DNA of 64,000 bases, from positions 147,082-211,081 of the forward strand of contig NZ_GL883837.1 in assembly GCF_000205165.1 (NCBI RefSeq). Reading direction: 5' to 3'. Positions within the stretch are counted from its first letter, which is position 1. Each line of letters opens with the position of its first letter. The stretch comes from Paraprevotella xylaniphila YIT 11841. Its GTDB lineage: Bacteria > Bacteroidota > Bacteroidia > Bacteroidales > Bacteroidaceae. The position numbers and the translations under genes were made by a program. This document shows, in pieces, positions 37,220 through 47,550 of this stretch. The notes below the pieces were generated by a model. It saw nothing but the letters and a program-made list of their open reading frames with translations. It ran no database searches and was not told the origin of the DNA.

Positions 37220-38773
37220 ATGAAAAGACTATTTACTTCCTGGACGCTCCTATGCGTCCTCATCCAATTATGGGCACAAGCTCCGTCCGGCTATTACACG
37301 GATGCCACAGGCAGTAAAGGGAAATCCCTGAAAACGGCGTTGTACCAGATTATCACCGACCATACGGCGCGAAGCTACAAGCAACTGTGGACCGACATGC
37401 AAAGTACCGACCGGCGAGAAGACGGAAAAGTATGGGACATGTACTCTTCTACCACAGATTTCACTTTTACCAGTGACCAATGCGGCACTTACAAGAATGA
37501 AGGAGATTGTTACAACAGAGAACACTCATTCCCCAAAAGTTGGTTTAACGACGCCAGTCCGATGTACACCGACTTGTTCCATCTGTATCCTACAGACGGC
37601 TATGTGAACAACCGACGTGGCAACTACCCTTTCGGCGAGACCAATGGAGAACAATATAAATCCAATGGCGGATACAGCAAGCTTGGCAAATGCACGTCTC
37701 CGGGTTACAGCGGCACCGTGTTTGAACCCGACGATGAATATAAGGGCGACTTCGCACGTTCCTACTTCTATATGGCCACCTGTTATGAAGACCGCATCGC
37801 CACATGGAACAGCGACATGTTGGCTCACAACAGCTATCCGGCCTATGCCAAATGGGCACTCGACATGCTGCTGCGTTGGGCCACCGAAGACCCCGTAAGC
37901 CCTAAAGAGATTGCCCGCAACAATGCGGTGTATAAAATACAGAAGAACCGCAACCCCTATATCGACTTCCCCGGACTGGAACAATATGTATGGGGCAGCA
38001 AAACCGGCATTCCCTTCGACCCCGACAATTACGACGGTGGAGGCGAAGTGACTCCTCCGAATCCTGATGACGTGGCCACTCCCACCTTCACGCCGTCTGC
38101 AGGCAGCGTGGACAAAGGCACTACGGTTACGATAAGTACCACCACTCCGGCTGCTTACATAGTCTATTCCCTCAATGGCGGAAGCCTGCGCACGGAAGAA
38201 TCGCCCGCCTATGTGGAAATCACGGAACCGACCACCATCGAGGCTTATGCCATGAAAGAGGACAAGATTAGCGAAACGGTAAGCGCGACCTACACGATTG
38301 TCAGCACCCTTCCGGACGAAGGCATACAGACGTTCAAAAAAGTAAATTCGACAGACGCACTTGAAATAGGCAAACGTTACCTGATAGTGTGCGAAGACAA
38401 GAACAAGGCCATGGGAGCCATTCAAAATGATTTCAGGAGTTGTGAGGACGTTACCATCGAAACAGGCCAAATCCGCACGGAAGTAAACGGCAACGGACAG
38501 CCGTTCCAAGTCATCCTCGGCGGACAGGAAGGTGCCTACACCCTGTATGATGCCACCGCAAAAGCTTACCTGTCGCTGACTTCAGACAAAAACAAGCTGC
38601 ACAACTCAGACGAAGCCGGCAGCAAAAACGCACAGTGGACCATCACCGTAAGCGGCGGACTGGCTTCCATACAAAACAACGCCTATAAGAGCCGCACCAT
38701 CCAATACAACGCTTCATCGCCCCGTTTCGCCTGCTACGACACCAACGGGCAACAACCCGTAGCACTTACGTGA
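37220..38773 (+). CDS. Secreted endonuclease I family nuclease, separated from its T9SS tail
   Basis: 517 residues with a signal peptide (MKRLFTSWTLLCVLIQLWAQA). Residues about 25-255 are an EndA/NucM-type nuclease: NREHSFPKSWF contains the catalytic His, followed by YPTDGYVNNRRGNYPFGE and FARSYFYMATCYEDR. Next come a chitobiase/hexosaminidase C-terminal-like Ig domain (about 283-355) and a beta-rich domain (about 360-515). The frame stops right after QQPVALT, while a complete T9SS tail follows in the -1 frame (38773-38946). A one-base loss near 38767 would explain this. As it stands the product should reach the periplasm but not the surface. Confidence 0.85.
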   Translation: MKRLFTSWTLLCVLIQLWAQAPSGYYTDATGSKGKSLKTALYQIITDHTARSYKQLWTDMQSTDRREDGKVWDMYSSTTDFTFTSDQCGTYKNEGDCYNREHSFPKSWFNDASPMYTDLFHLYPTDGYVNNRRGNYPFGETNGEQYKSNGGYSKLGKCTSPGYSGTVFEPDDEYKGDFARSYFYMATCYEDRIATWNSDMLAHNSYPAYAKWALDMLLRWATEDPVSPKEIARNNAVYKIQKNRNPYIDFPGLEQYVWGSKTGIPFDPDNYDGGGEVTPPNPDDVATPTFTPSAGSVDKGTTVTISTTTPAAYIVYSLNGGSLRTEESPAYVEITEPTTIEAYAMKEDKISETVSATYTIVSTLPDEGIQTFKKVNSTDALEIGKRYLIVCEDKNKAMGAIQNDFRSCEDVTIETGQIRTEVNGNGQPFQVILGGQEGAYTLYDATAKAYLSLTSDKNKLHNSDEAGSKNAQWTITVSGGLASIQNNAYKSRTIQYNASSPRFACYDTNGQQPVALT

Positions 38774-38946
38774 ACACGACCTCGGGCAGCGGCATCAAGG
38801 AAGTAGTAGCAACGGAAGATTCCCTTGTGGACGTGTACACCATCAACGGGCAGCTCGTGCGACAAAACGTACAAGCATCACAAGCCCTGAACGGGTTGAA
38901 AAAAGGCATGTACGTCATCAAAGGAAACAAAGTATTAGTGAGATAA
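38773..38946 (+). pseudogene. Out-of-frame T9SS sorting tail of the endonuclease
   Basis: In the -1 frame relative to the nuclease gene this reads NTTSGSGIKEVV..., VDVYTINGQLVRQ, then KGMYVIKGNKVLVR and a stop: a full Prevotella-type T9SS C-terminal domain of about 57 residues without its own start. Codons are as regular as in the neighbouring gene, so the break is recent or is a sequencing error. I see no slippery heptamer at the junction. Confidence 0.82.
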
Positions 38947-38969
38947 ATTTCCTGCACCAACCCCATAAA

Positions 38970-39015
38970 CAAATTCTGCCATGTACCATGAAAGGGCATG
39001 GCAGAATTTGTTTTT
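38970..39015 (+). terminator. Rho-independent terminator after the endonuclease gene
   Basis: Perfect 14-bp stem CAAATTCTGCCATG (38970-38983) / CATGGCAGAATTTG (38997-39010), followed by TTTTTA. Confidence 0.85.
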
Positions 39016-39183
39016 ACCCTATATAGACTGTTGCCATAACTTTCTTTTCTCCCTATGTCAGTTACACCCGAAAAGCTATGAAATTCTCATTTAGCATAAT
39101 TCAGAAACAAACAAATAGCCACAAATATCGACAAAGTCCTATTATTTGCCGGTTTTATACAAATGCCCCATAAATAAAACCTC

Positions 39184-39191
39184 TAACTTTG
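39184..39191 (+). promoter_or_regulatory. Putative -7 element of the 1776-residue protein gene
   Basis: TAACTTTG matches the Bacteroidetes consensus 39 bases before the ATG at 39230. The preceding ~170 bases, after the terminator, hold no gene. Confidence 0.45.
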
Positions 39192-39229
39192 TCTTGAAAA
39201 TACGACCCTAATTTTAATATCTTTCATGT

Positions 39230-42200
39230 ATGGCTAACATCAAGACCACCGTGGGTATATCTATATTAGCAATATCCACAATCTCCATGACAAGCATCAC
39301 CACGGGACACACTCCCGATGAATCTCCATGTTTCACACCAACTTACGCAGAGAAAGAAAACCTCGTTCCGCATCCTGAATGCGACAACCTTAATGGCTTC
39401 GGTGGTTGGGGGACAAAAACTATCAACACAGAGCCGAAGTATGTATATTGCGGAGATAAAAGTATCGCTGTCGCTTCACCGTGGGGAGGAACACTCGAAC
39501 TAAACAACCTGAAAGGCAACACTGTTTACAGGTTCTTGGCACGTACGTATGCTCCTACCGGGACATCTGCCATAATCAACGCATTCAACCATTCATACGG
39601 CAATGAAGACATTGAATTGTGGATTTCAGAAAAAACAAACCAATGGGAAACCGTGGATATTACATTTAAGACATCCGACACTAATGCCACCGGCCTTTAT
39701 TTTGTAGGTGCCACCGGTAACGGTAATGTTTACATTGACAATTACGAAGCCTATATCGTGAAAGAACCCATTATCCGGATTCAATACGTGGACGAAAAAG
39801 GCAATTCATTAAAAGAAGAACGGACAATTACCGGAGAATGGGGACCTGACCCGTCCAAATACCTACGAATCGGGCAAGAATTCATTGCAGAAAAAGACAA
39901 ACAAGTCATTATAAAAGAAGGTATAAAGTACCATTATAACACTGCATCTAATTCAGACCGCATTATCATTGAAGAAGGTGAGAACATCCTGAGATTGCAA
40001 TTTACACAGTCTACCGGACAGAGCAACAACGCCAATCTGATGTCAATCACCATTCCCGACGGGCAAATGGAACCTGAATTTTCTTACGATATAACAGAGT
40101 ATAACGTATTACTGGCCGGAAACACCTCCATACGACCTATATGCGAGAAGCAAGAACCTGAACAGGAAATCACAGGAGATGATACCGTAAACCTGACATC
40201 CGGTACGGGACAATCAGAGATTGTCGTAACGGCAGAAGACGATACTTCCTCAAAAACGTATATCATCAACTACAAAGTCATACCAACTGACGATTCTTTC
40301 ACGCAAACCTATCCAGACAGAAAAAACCTCATCGAAGACCCTTATTGCAGGGACTTAAACAAGTTCGGCGGATGGGGAGCCAAAACAATCAACACCAACT
40401 TAAAATATATCCGTAACGGAAAAACAAGTATTGCCGTAAGCGCCCCTTTTAAAGGGACACTGGAAATACATAACCTCCAACCCAATACGGTTTACAGACT
40501 CATCGCCCAGGTTTATGCAACAAAAGACGTTACTGCACAATTTGGTTGGTTCAACCATGGATTAGGAAACGGAGACATCTATTTCAACTCCAATACAGGC
40601 TACGAAAAGTGGCAAAAAGCAGACTTCACATTAAAGACCTCTGATGCCGGTGGCAATATATTCTTCACCGGCAACCACGCTGACGGTTTAGCTTATATCG
40701 ACAATTATGAGTTATACACAGTAGAAGAGCCGTCCTTGAAAATACATTTCATAGACACCAACGGCAACACTATCAAGAACGACACGGCCATCATGGGAAA
40801 CTGGATTTCCATGGAACCTTCACAATACCTTATGATTGGACATGAATTCATCGCACAAGGCAAAGAATACGATTCTTTTGTATCGAACGGAGTTTATTAC
40901 GAGTTAGACCGCGAAAATGGAAACAACAGAATAATATTGGAAGAGGGAGAAAACGAACTTACCTTACGATATAACCCCATAACCATCCCCCCTTCGACTT
41001 ATCTCTATGTAGCCCCCGATGGCAACGACACCTCACAAGGCACAGAACTAAATCCTTTCGCCACTATAGGGAATGCACTTGCACACGCAAGAAAATTAAG
41101 ACAAAAAGACTCTCCAGTAGGCGAAATCCATATCATACTAAAAGGAGGTACATACAGTCTGGATAAGACCATAACCTTGACGCATGAGGATTCCGGGAAA
41201 CCATATTCTCCGACTATTATTGAAGCGGCTGAAGGAGAAAGTCCAGTCATAAGCGGAGGCGCAGAAATCAAAGGATGGAACAATGCAGGCATCGTAGACA
41301 TGCTTCCTGAAATAGCACAACAAAACATATGGACGGCCTCTACGCCAAGAATAAACGGCAATCCATTGGATTTCCGTCAACTCTATGTAAACGGTGTCAA
41401 AATGAAAAAAGCAAGCACTTTCGACGACCTCTCCATGGCACGCCTCATTTCTGTTGACAAAAGTGCCGGTGAACTTGTAATTCCACGTCCTACGGAGTTC
41501 AATGAAATCCCCGAAAATCTGGAAATGACTATTATTCAAGACTGGGTAATAAACTACATGAGGGTAGAAAACATCAAACACAATAATGACTACCAAAGCA
41601 CCCTGACATTCAAACAGCCCGAGAGTGAAATTGAATTTAAACGCCCCTGGCCGATACTTAAGGCAGAAGAAAACAGTTTCTCGAACCACTGCTACTACTT
41701 CTCCAACGCCTTGGAACTGCTGAACCGCCCACAAGAATGGTTCAACGATCGCGTCAATGGCAAAGTTTATTACTGGCCACGCTTCAATGAAAAGGTCGAC
41801 GCCATAAAGGCTATCGCCCCAATCCATGAAACTTTAGTGAATATTGAAGGAACTCTTGACAACCTTGTCAGCAACATCACGTTTAAAGGCATCACGTTCG
41901 AACATACCACATGGATGCGCCCTTCGACTTCCGGACAGATATCACTGCAAGCTGGGCAATACCTGATTGACGCATATTCAGACCCAAGCACAGCGGCGGG
42001 CAACGTGGCATACGTAGGTCGGCCCTCAGCCGGCATCAGCGTAAAGAACGCCCGTGGCATTAACTTCGAAGACTGTTTGTTCCAACACATGGCATCTACA
42101 GCCGTAGACTTTGAGAGCGGAACCAAACAAGTGAAAGTAGAAGGATGCGCCTTTAACGATATTGGAGGAACCGCCATACAAGCCGGCTTCTTCGGAAGTG

Positions 42201-44560
42201 AAACGTTTGAAGCCCACCAACCTTACAACCCCAAAGATTTCAGGGAGGTATGCGACTCTATCTACATCAGCAACAACTATATCGTGAACACAGCCAATGA
42301 AGACTGGGGATGCCTTGGCATTTGTGTAGGTTTCGCTGCCAATGTAAATATCTGCCATAACGAGCTCCGTGACCTACCATACTCGGCCATCAGCATGGGA
42401 TGGGGATGGAACAAGGCACTCAGCTGCATGCATGGCAACCACATAACCGCCAACCATATCAACGGGTTTGCCACCCAAATGCGTGATGCCGGTGCCATTT
42501 ACACACTATCTGCACAACCCAATTCATCCATCCAGAGAAACAGGATAGAAAGAGTTGGCGACCCTCTATTCGACCCTGTCATGTGGGACATGCGCCATTC
42601 ACAATTCGACATCTATACCGATGAAGGAACTGATTATTTTACGGTAAAAGACAACTGGTGCTCCCGTGGTGAAATTTCAAAGAACAAAAACGGGAACCAC
42701 AACACATGGGGAGAAAACAGCCCCAAAGTGGATGAAAGCATTAAACTCACAGCTGGCCTAGAGGACAAATTCACATATATACGGGATAAAGTAAAAACAT
42801 ACGATTATGCACCATTGGACTCCATTTCGGAACCCAACAAAGCAGAACGCATCGACTACATTGCCCCAAATGAAGGATTCAAAACTGGAACTGCCATTGC
42901 CGTTGATCTAAACAACGACAACTTGCCCGACATTGTGTACGGAGGAGGAGAAAGTTTCCAAGTGCAAACGGCTGGTGTTCGCATAAACACAGGAAACTAT
43001 GGATTCGCTGCAACCCAAGGACTAAAGAGGCTGCACCTGAACAATCTAGCCGCCAGCGACCTGAATGGTGACAACTACATAGATTTGATACAAGCAGGAT
43101 GGGACTTTTGGAACAGCTACAATGCCATACTGTTTAACGATGGAACCGGGCGACTGGAAGAAACAGAACTCCGAAAAGAAAAGAACACTTCGCCCGCCTG
43201 TGGTATCGCAGACATAAACAATGACGGCTTAAACGACATCTTTTTCATAGGAAACGAGGCAGACAATGACTTCTATTTACAAGAGGCCGACCGTTCATTC
43301 GCAGACCCGGTTTCCAAACTCACCCTACCCGGAGGTTTCTCAGACCCGAACATGATTCATGCAGACTTCAACAATGACCAAAATGTAGATATCTGCCTTT
43401 TGTCGGACAAGTCGGGAGGCGCGTACACCAAAATATGGTATAACGACGGAAAAGGTAATTTCACTGAAAGGAACGTCGGATTCACGGAAAAAGGCACACG
43501 TGGCAGCATGGCTTATGCCGATGTCAACGGCGACGGATACATAGACATTGCCATAGGCGGATTGGCACTTGGAGAACAATGGGATACTCCGGCTGAACAA
43601 GGCGGAAAAACGGTGACCTTATATCTGAACGACAAACAAGGCGGATTTACCAAGCATCAAGAATTCAGCGAGTACATGTTAGACAACGTCACACAGCCCT
43701 TACGTTTCTGCGATTGGGACAACGACGGGCATTCAGACCTCATCATTACGGGTTGGAATATCTCTCAGGGAAACATTTCCCAGACTGATATCTATCTGAA
43801 TGACGGCAAGGGAAACTTTATATTGGCAGACATCGACCTGCCCGGTGTAAGTGAAGGTTCCATTGAAGTAGCAGACTTTACCGGCAATGGAAAGAACGAC
43901 ATACTTATCAGCGGCAATTGCAATGGCGGATTCAACGGGCATACTTCAGACCGGCGCATAGCCACGTTGTGCAAGAACACGACAAACAACGCCAACACGG
44001 CCCCCAAAGCCCCATCCGGACTCTCTGCCACAATAAGCAAGGATAAAGTAGAACTAAAATGGAATACAGGCTCAGACAAAGAAAGCCCCCAAAACTCTTT
44101 ATCATACAACTTCTACATCAGAGACCTCAATACAGGCCGATACCTCACCTCTCCCGATGCAGACATTACCACAGGGACACGTCGCGTCAGCAGGATGGGC
44201 AACGCTTGGACAAACCACGGATGGAAGCTGCAAGGTCTTCCCGTTGGCAAGTATGCTTGGAGTGTGCAAACCATTGATGCTGGCTACAAAGGTTCGGAAT
44301 TCGCTCCCGAACAGACTTTCACCATTGAAGACCCGAACGCAATAAAAGGAACAACAAATTCTGCGGACAAGCTTAAGGTTACAGCTATAGCACACGGCGT
44401 GAATGTGAAAGTACAAAGCCCACAAAAAGTCACGGTAACTAACATTGAGGGAAAATGTATCTTCTCGAAATTCCTGCAAACAAGAAGCATCGACATACCC
44501 TTGCCTCCAGGCTTCTATTTGGTTAATTCCGAAAAAGTCATCGTGAACAGAGGCTTATAA
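39230..44560 (+). CDS. Giant surface protein: duplicated N-terminal modules, beta-helix, FG-GAP repeats, T9SS tail
   Basis: 1776 residues. A weak signal peptide is at the start. Two copies of a jelly-roll plus MucBP-like unit follow (about 40-265 and 359-585; both with FGGWG-KTINT and, later, FIA- and EEGEN- motifs), split by a cadherin-like beta sandwich (about 270-350). Residues about 589-1165 form a right-handed beta-helix resembling GH141-type enzymes: YVAPDGNDTSQGTELNPFATI, GGTYSLDKTI, PQEWFNDRVNGKVYYWP. Then come about seven FG-GAP/VCBS-type repeats (about 1217-1577; for example ADVNGDGYIDIAIGG), a fibronectin III-like domain and a T9SS tail. A glycan-active surface enzyme is likely; activity is not proven. 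Single gene. Confidence 0.78.
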   Translation: MANIKTTVGISILAISTISMTSITTGHTPDESPCFTPTYAEKENLVPHPECDNLNGFGGWGTKTINTEPKYVYCGDKSIAVASPWGGTLELNNLKGNTVYRFLARTYAPTGTSAIINAFNHSYGNEDIELWISEKTNQWETVDITFKTSDTNATGLYFVGATGNGNVYIDNYEAYIVKEPIIRIQYVDEKGNSLKEERTITGEWGPDPSKYLRIGQEFIAEKDKQVIIKEGIKYHYNTASNSDRIIIEEGENILRLQFTQSTGQSNNANLMSITIPDGQMEPEFSYDITEYNVLLAGNTSIRPICEKQEPEQEITGDDTVNLTSGTGQSEIVVTAEDDTSSKTYIINYKVIPTDDSFTQTYPDRKNLIEDPYCRDLNKFGGWGAKTINTNLKYIRNGKTSIAVSAPFKGTLEIHNLQPNTVYRLIAQVYATKDVTAQFGWFNHGLGNGDIYFNSNTGYEKWQKADFTLKTSDAGGNIFFTGNHADGLAYIDNYELYTVEEPSLKIHFIDTNGNTIKNDTAIMGNWISMEPSQYLMIGHEFIAQGKEYDSFVSNGVYYELDRENGNNRIILEEGENELTLRYNPITIPPSTYLYVAPDGNDTSQGTELNPFATIGNALAHARKLRQKDSPVGEIHIILKGGTYSLDKTITLTHEDSGKPYSPTIIEAAEGESPVISGGAEIKGWNNAGIVDMLPEIAQQNIWTASTPRINGNPLDFRQLYVNGVKMKKASTFDDLSMARLISVDKSAGELVIPRPTEFNEIPENLEMTIIQDWVINYMRVENIKHNNDYQSTLTFKQPESEIEFKRPWPILKAEENSFSNHCYYFSNALELLNRPQEWFNDRVNGKVYYWPRFNEKVDAIKAIAPIHETLVNIEGTLDNLVSNITFKGITFEHTTWMRPSTSGQISLQAGQYLIDAYSDPSTAAGNVAYVGRPSAGISVKNARGINFEDCLFQHMASTAVDFESGTKQVKVEGCAFNDIGGTAIQAGFFGSETFEAHQPYNPKDFREVCDSIYISNNYIVNTANEDWGCLGICVGFAANVNICHNELRDLPYSAISMGWGWNKALSCMHGNHITANHINGFATQMRDAGAIYTLSAQPNSSIQRNRIERVGDPLFDPVMWDMRHSQFDIYTDEGTDYFTVKDNWCSRGEISKNKNGNHNTWGENSPKVDESIKLTAGLEDKFTYIRDKVKTYDYAPLDSISEPNKAERIDYIAPNEGFKTGTAIAVDLNNDNLPDIVYGGGESFQVQTAGVRINTGNYGFAATQGLKRLHLNNLAASDLNGDNYIDLIQAGWDFWNSYNAILFNDGTGRLEETELRKEKNTSPACGIADINNDGLNDIFFIGNEADNDFYLQEADRSFADPVSKLTLPGGFSDPNMIHADFNNDQNVDICLLSDKSGGAYTKIWYNDGKGNFTERNVGFTEKGTRGSMAYADVNGDGYIDIAIGGLALGEQWDTPAEQGGKTVTLYLNDKQGGFTKHQEFSEYMLDNVTQPLRFCDWDNDGHSDLIITGWNISQGNISQTDIYLNDGKGNFILADIDLPGVSEGSIEVADFTGNGKNDILISGNCNGGFNGHTSDRRIATLCKNTTNNANTAPKAPSGLSATISKDKVELKWNTGSDKESPQNSLSYNFYIRDLNTGRYLTSPDADITTGTRRVSRMGNAWTNHGWKLQGLPVGKYAWSVQTIDAGYKGSEFAPEQTFTIEDPNAIKGTTNSADKLKVTAIAHGVNVKVQSPQKVTVTNIEGKCIFSKFLQTRSIDIPLPPGFYLVNSEKVIVNRGL

Positions 44561-44636
44561 TATGACAGAAATTCTTAATAACAACCAGTGAACCGGTGAA
44601 GTAAACGACTTTTCCATACCCAATCACAAACAGCTA

Positions 44637-44673
44637 CATCCCGCCACGCCCCCGATAAGAACGTGGCGGGATG
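44637..44673. terminator. Hairpin between convergent genes
   Basis: Perfect 12-bp stem CATCCCGCCACG (44637-44648) / CGTGGCGGGATG (44662-44673). No T-tract follows on either strand, so termination is less certain than at the other hairpins. Confidence 0.5.
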
Positions 44674-44698
44674 CGTATTAGAATGCAGCCCTATCATC

Positions 44699-45187
44699 TC
44701 ATTGCGCGTACAAAACGACTTCGCCCTCGCGCAAAGAAGCTTGCACGTCAATCAGCCGTTGGTTGCGGCTACCGCGAAACAACGCGTCACGGTCGCGTAA
44801 GGATTCCACGTATGGCCCGTCCACCAACACATCAATGTATTGCAGCAATTCAGCCTGCCGCCGGTCGTGCAGCAACCGTTCGAACTTATAACCGGTATAA
44901 CACCAGATGTTTTTTCCGGTCTCCCGTTTCACGGCTTCTGCCAGTTCGGCAAATCCTTCCGGTTGGAACATCGGGTCGCCACCGCTGAACGTCACGTCCG
45001 CAAACTCATCGGCCCGGATGACCTGCATGATTTCCTCCGTCGTCATCAGGATTCCGGCCCCGATGTCCCACGACTGCGGATTATGGCAGCCGGGACAGGC
45101 ATTGGGACACCCGGCGGCATACACCGTCGTACGGAATCCCGGTCCGTCCACCGTTGTGTCCTCAACAATCTTTATGACTGAAATCAT
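44699..45187 (-). CDS. nrdG: Anaerobic ribonucleotide reductase activating protein
   Basis: 162 residues. A radical SAM enzyme with the CxxxCxxC cluster motif at Cys27, Cys31 and Cys34 (AAGCPNACPGCHNP), GGDPMFQPE and a short core typical of NrdG. It uses a 4Fe-4S cluster and S-adenosylmethionine to make the glycyl radical on NrdD. It starts six bases after the nrdD stop codon and is therefore in the same transcript, under the cobalamin riboswitch. Confidence 0.96.
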   Translation of the reverse strand: MISVIKIVEDTTVDGPGFRTTVYAAGCPNACPGCHNPQSWDIGAGILMTTEEIMQVIRADEFADVTFSGGDPMFQPEGFAELAEAVKRETGKNIWCYTGYKFERLLHDRRQAELLQYIDVLVDGPYVESLRDRDALFRGSRNQRLIDVQASLREGEVVLYAQ

Positions 45188-45193
45188 CGTCGT

Positions 45194-47407
45194 TTATCGG
45201 TTTTCATGCACCACACGGTCATTCAGTTCGGCCAACTTGGCCTTGTTCCAACGGTCGGTCGTCCCGACCAAGTAACCGGTAATGCGTTGCAGGCGGTCTA
45301 TATGCCCACTGCCGCATTTGGGACACACTTTCATCTCCGGTTCGGCATTCTCGTACCCGCAAGCCATGCAACGGTTACGGTTGTGGTTTACCGACCCGTA
45401 GCCGATATTATACTTGTCCATCATGTCCACCACGCGCATGATGGCTTCCGGATTATGGGTGGCATCCCCGTCGATTTCCACGTAGAAAATATGACCGCCC
45501 CGCGTCAGGTCGTGATACGGTGCCTCAACTTCGGCCTTATGACGGGCACTGCACTTGTAATACACCGGCACATGGTTGGAATTGGTATAATACTCACGGT
45601 CGGTAATACCCGGTAAAACGCCGAACTGCTTGCGGTCGCCCCGGGTGAACCTTCCGGCCAATCCTTCAGCCGGAGTGGCCAACACGCTGTAATTATGTTG
45701 GTAGAGTTCCGAGAACTCGTTAGCACGGTCGCGCATATAGGTCACGATCTTCAGGCCGAGCTGCTGTGCCTCTTCCGACTCTCCATGATGCTTGCCGGTC
45801 AAAGCGACCAAGCATTCGGCCAAACCGATGAAACCGATGCCTAACGTCCCCTGGTTAATCACCGGAGCTATCGTATCGTTGGGCTTCAGCTTCTCGCATC
45901 CCAACCAAAGCGCACTCATCACCAACGGGAATTGCTTGGCAAAGGCTGTCTTCTGGAACTCCATACGCTCATGCAACTGACGGGCCGTGATTTCCAACAT
46001 GTGGTCGAGCTTGGCAAAGAAACGAGCGATACGTTCTTCTTCATCTACAATCTCCATGCACTCGATGGCCAGACGCACGATGTTGATGGTTGAAAAAGAA
46101 ATATTTCCCCGTCCGATAGAAGTCTTCGGCCCGAAACGGTTTTCAAAGACGCGGGTACGGCAACCCATCGTAGCCGTTTCATACAGGTAACGTTTCGGGT
46201 CGTCGGCACGCCACAGTTCATGCCGGTTGAACGTGGCATCCAAATTAATAAAGTTCGGGAAAAAACGACGGGCTGTCACCTTGCAGGCATATTGATAAAG
46301 GTCGTAATTGCGGTCGGTAGGCAAATAACTCACACCCCGCTTCTTTTTCCAGATTTGAATCGGAAAGATGGCAGTTTCGCCGTTGCCCACCCCTTCGTAA
46401 GTACTACGCAGGATTTCGCGGATGATGCAACGCCCCTCGGCCGAGGTATCCGTACCGTAGTTCACGGAACTGAACACCACCTGATTCCCCCCACGGGAAT
46501 GGATGGTATTCATATTGTGGATAAAGGCTTCCATAGCCTGATGCACCCGGGCCACAGTCTTGTTCATCGCATGCTGGAGGATACGTGCGTCGCCGGTCAG
46601 GCCATCCAGAGGACGAGTGACAAAGTCGTCCACTTCCTTATGATATAAAAGAGAGTAGTCTTCGGCGTTCAACTCCTCCAAGACCTTCACTTCTTCGACG
46701 AAACTGGCACGCACGAAAGGAGCCAGATAAAAATCAAGCGCAGGAATAGCCTGGCCGCCGTGCATCTCATTCTGTGCCGTTTCCATGGAAATACAGGCCA
46801 AAATACTGGCCGTCTCGATACGTTTGGCCGGACGGGACTCCCCGTGTCCGGCAGAGAAACCATGCTTCAAGATGTGGTCGAGCGGATGCTGCACGCACGT
46901 CAAGCTTTTGGTGGGATAATAATCCTTGTCATGGATATGCAGATAGTTGTGCTTGACCGCCTCTTTCACCTCTTCACTCAGCAGGTAGTCGTCTACGAAA
47001 GGCTTGGTGGTCTCGCTGGCAAACTTCATCATCATGCCGGCCGGCGTATCGGCATTCATGTTGGCATTCTCGCGAGTCACGTCGTTAGACTTGATATTGA
47101 TGATTTCCTGAAATATGTCACGTGTCTTGGCCTTGCGGGCAATGCTGCGTTGGTTACGGTAAGCGATATATTTCTGCGCCACATCCTTACGGCGGCTTTT
47201 CATCAATTCCATTTCCACGGCATCCTGAATCTCCTCCACCGTCATTTGTGCCTTGCCACGGTTCGTCACGTGTTCGCATATCAAATGAATCAGCTCTTCA
47301 TTCTCACCGGCCTCGGTGTGTACCATGGCCTTGCGTATGGCATCCCCGATTTTCCGGGCATTGAAACCCACGATGCGCCCGTCCCTTTTAACAACTGTCT
47401 GTATCAT
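45194..47407 (-). CDS. nrdD: Anaerobic (class III) ribonucleoside-triphosphate reductase
   Basis: 737 residues. An ATP-cone allosteric domain (about 1-95, starting VVKRDGRIVGFNARKI) precedes the ten-stranded barrel. A zinc ribbon near the C-terminus (CMACGY ... CPKCGSG) leads to the glycyl radical motif RITGYLVGT, with Gly711 as the expected radical site. The enzyme makes deoxyribonucleotides from NTPs without oxygen. It is first in the nrdDG transcript and is preceded by a strong promoter and a cobalamin riboswitch, which suggests repression when B12 is available, most simply because a B12-dependent class II enzyme then takes over; no nrdJ is in this window. Confidence 0.97.
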   Translation of the reverse strand: MIQTVVKRDGRIVGFNARKIGDAIRKAMVHTEAGENEELIHLICEHVTNRGKAQMTVEEIQDAVEMELMKSRRKDVAQKYIAYRNQRSIARKAKTRDIFQEIINIKSNDVTRENANMNADTPAGMMMKFASETTKPFVDDYLLSEEVKEAVKHNYLHIHDKDYYPTKSLTCVQHPLDHILKHGFSAGHGESRPAKRIETASILACISMETAQNEMHGGQAIPALDFYLAPFVRASFVEEVKVLEELNAEDYSLLYHKEVDDFVTRPLDGLTGDARILQHAMNKTVARVHQAMEAFIHNMNTIHSRGGNQVVFSSVNYGTDTSAEGRCIIREILRSTYEGVGNGETAIFPIQIWKKKRGVSYLPTDRNYDLYQYACKVTARRFFPNFINLDATFNRHELWRADDPKRYLYETATMGCRTRVFENRFGPKTSIGRGNISFSTINIVRLAIECMEIVDEEERIARFFAKLDHMLEITARQLHERMEFQKTAFAKQFPLVMSALWLGCEKLKPNDTIAPVINQGTLGIGFIGLAECLVALTGKHHGESEEAQQLGLKIVTYMRDRANEFSELYQHNYSVLATPAEGLAGRFTRGDRKQFGVLPGITDREYYTNSNHVPVYYKCSARHKAEVEAPYHDLTRGGHIFYVEIDGDATHNPEAIMRVVDMMDKYNIGYGSVNHNRNRCMACGYENAEPEMKVCPKCGSGHIDRLQRITGYLVGTTDRWNKAKLAELNDRVVHENR

Positions 47408-47550
47408 ATTGCATTTATTTTCCGGGCCGAAAAAGTCCCGGCCTCCTTTTTCTAAAAGAAGCCCTGTTTCTCCGGCATCTAAAATTTTGTATCTTTCTTA
47501 TTACGTTCCCACCGTCATCCCCTTGTCCCCGGAGTCCGTACGGCTATGTC

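Noticed and set aside
38700-38800. Programmed -1 ribosomal frameshift joining the endonuclease to its T9SS tail
   Set aside because: No slippery heptamer of the X-XXY-YYZ type is seen at or before the TGA at 38771. A plain one-base loss or a sequence error is simpler, though not proven.
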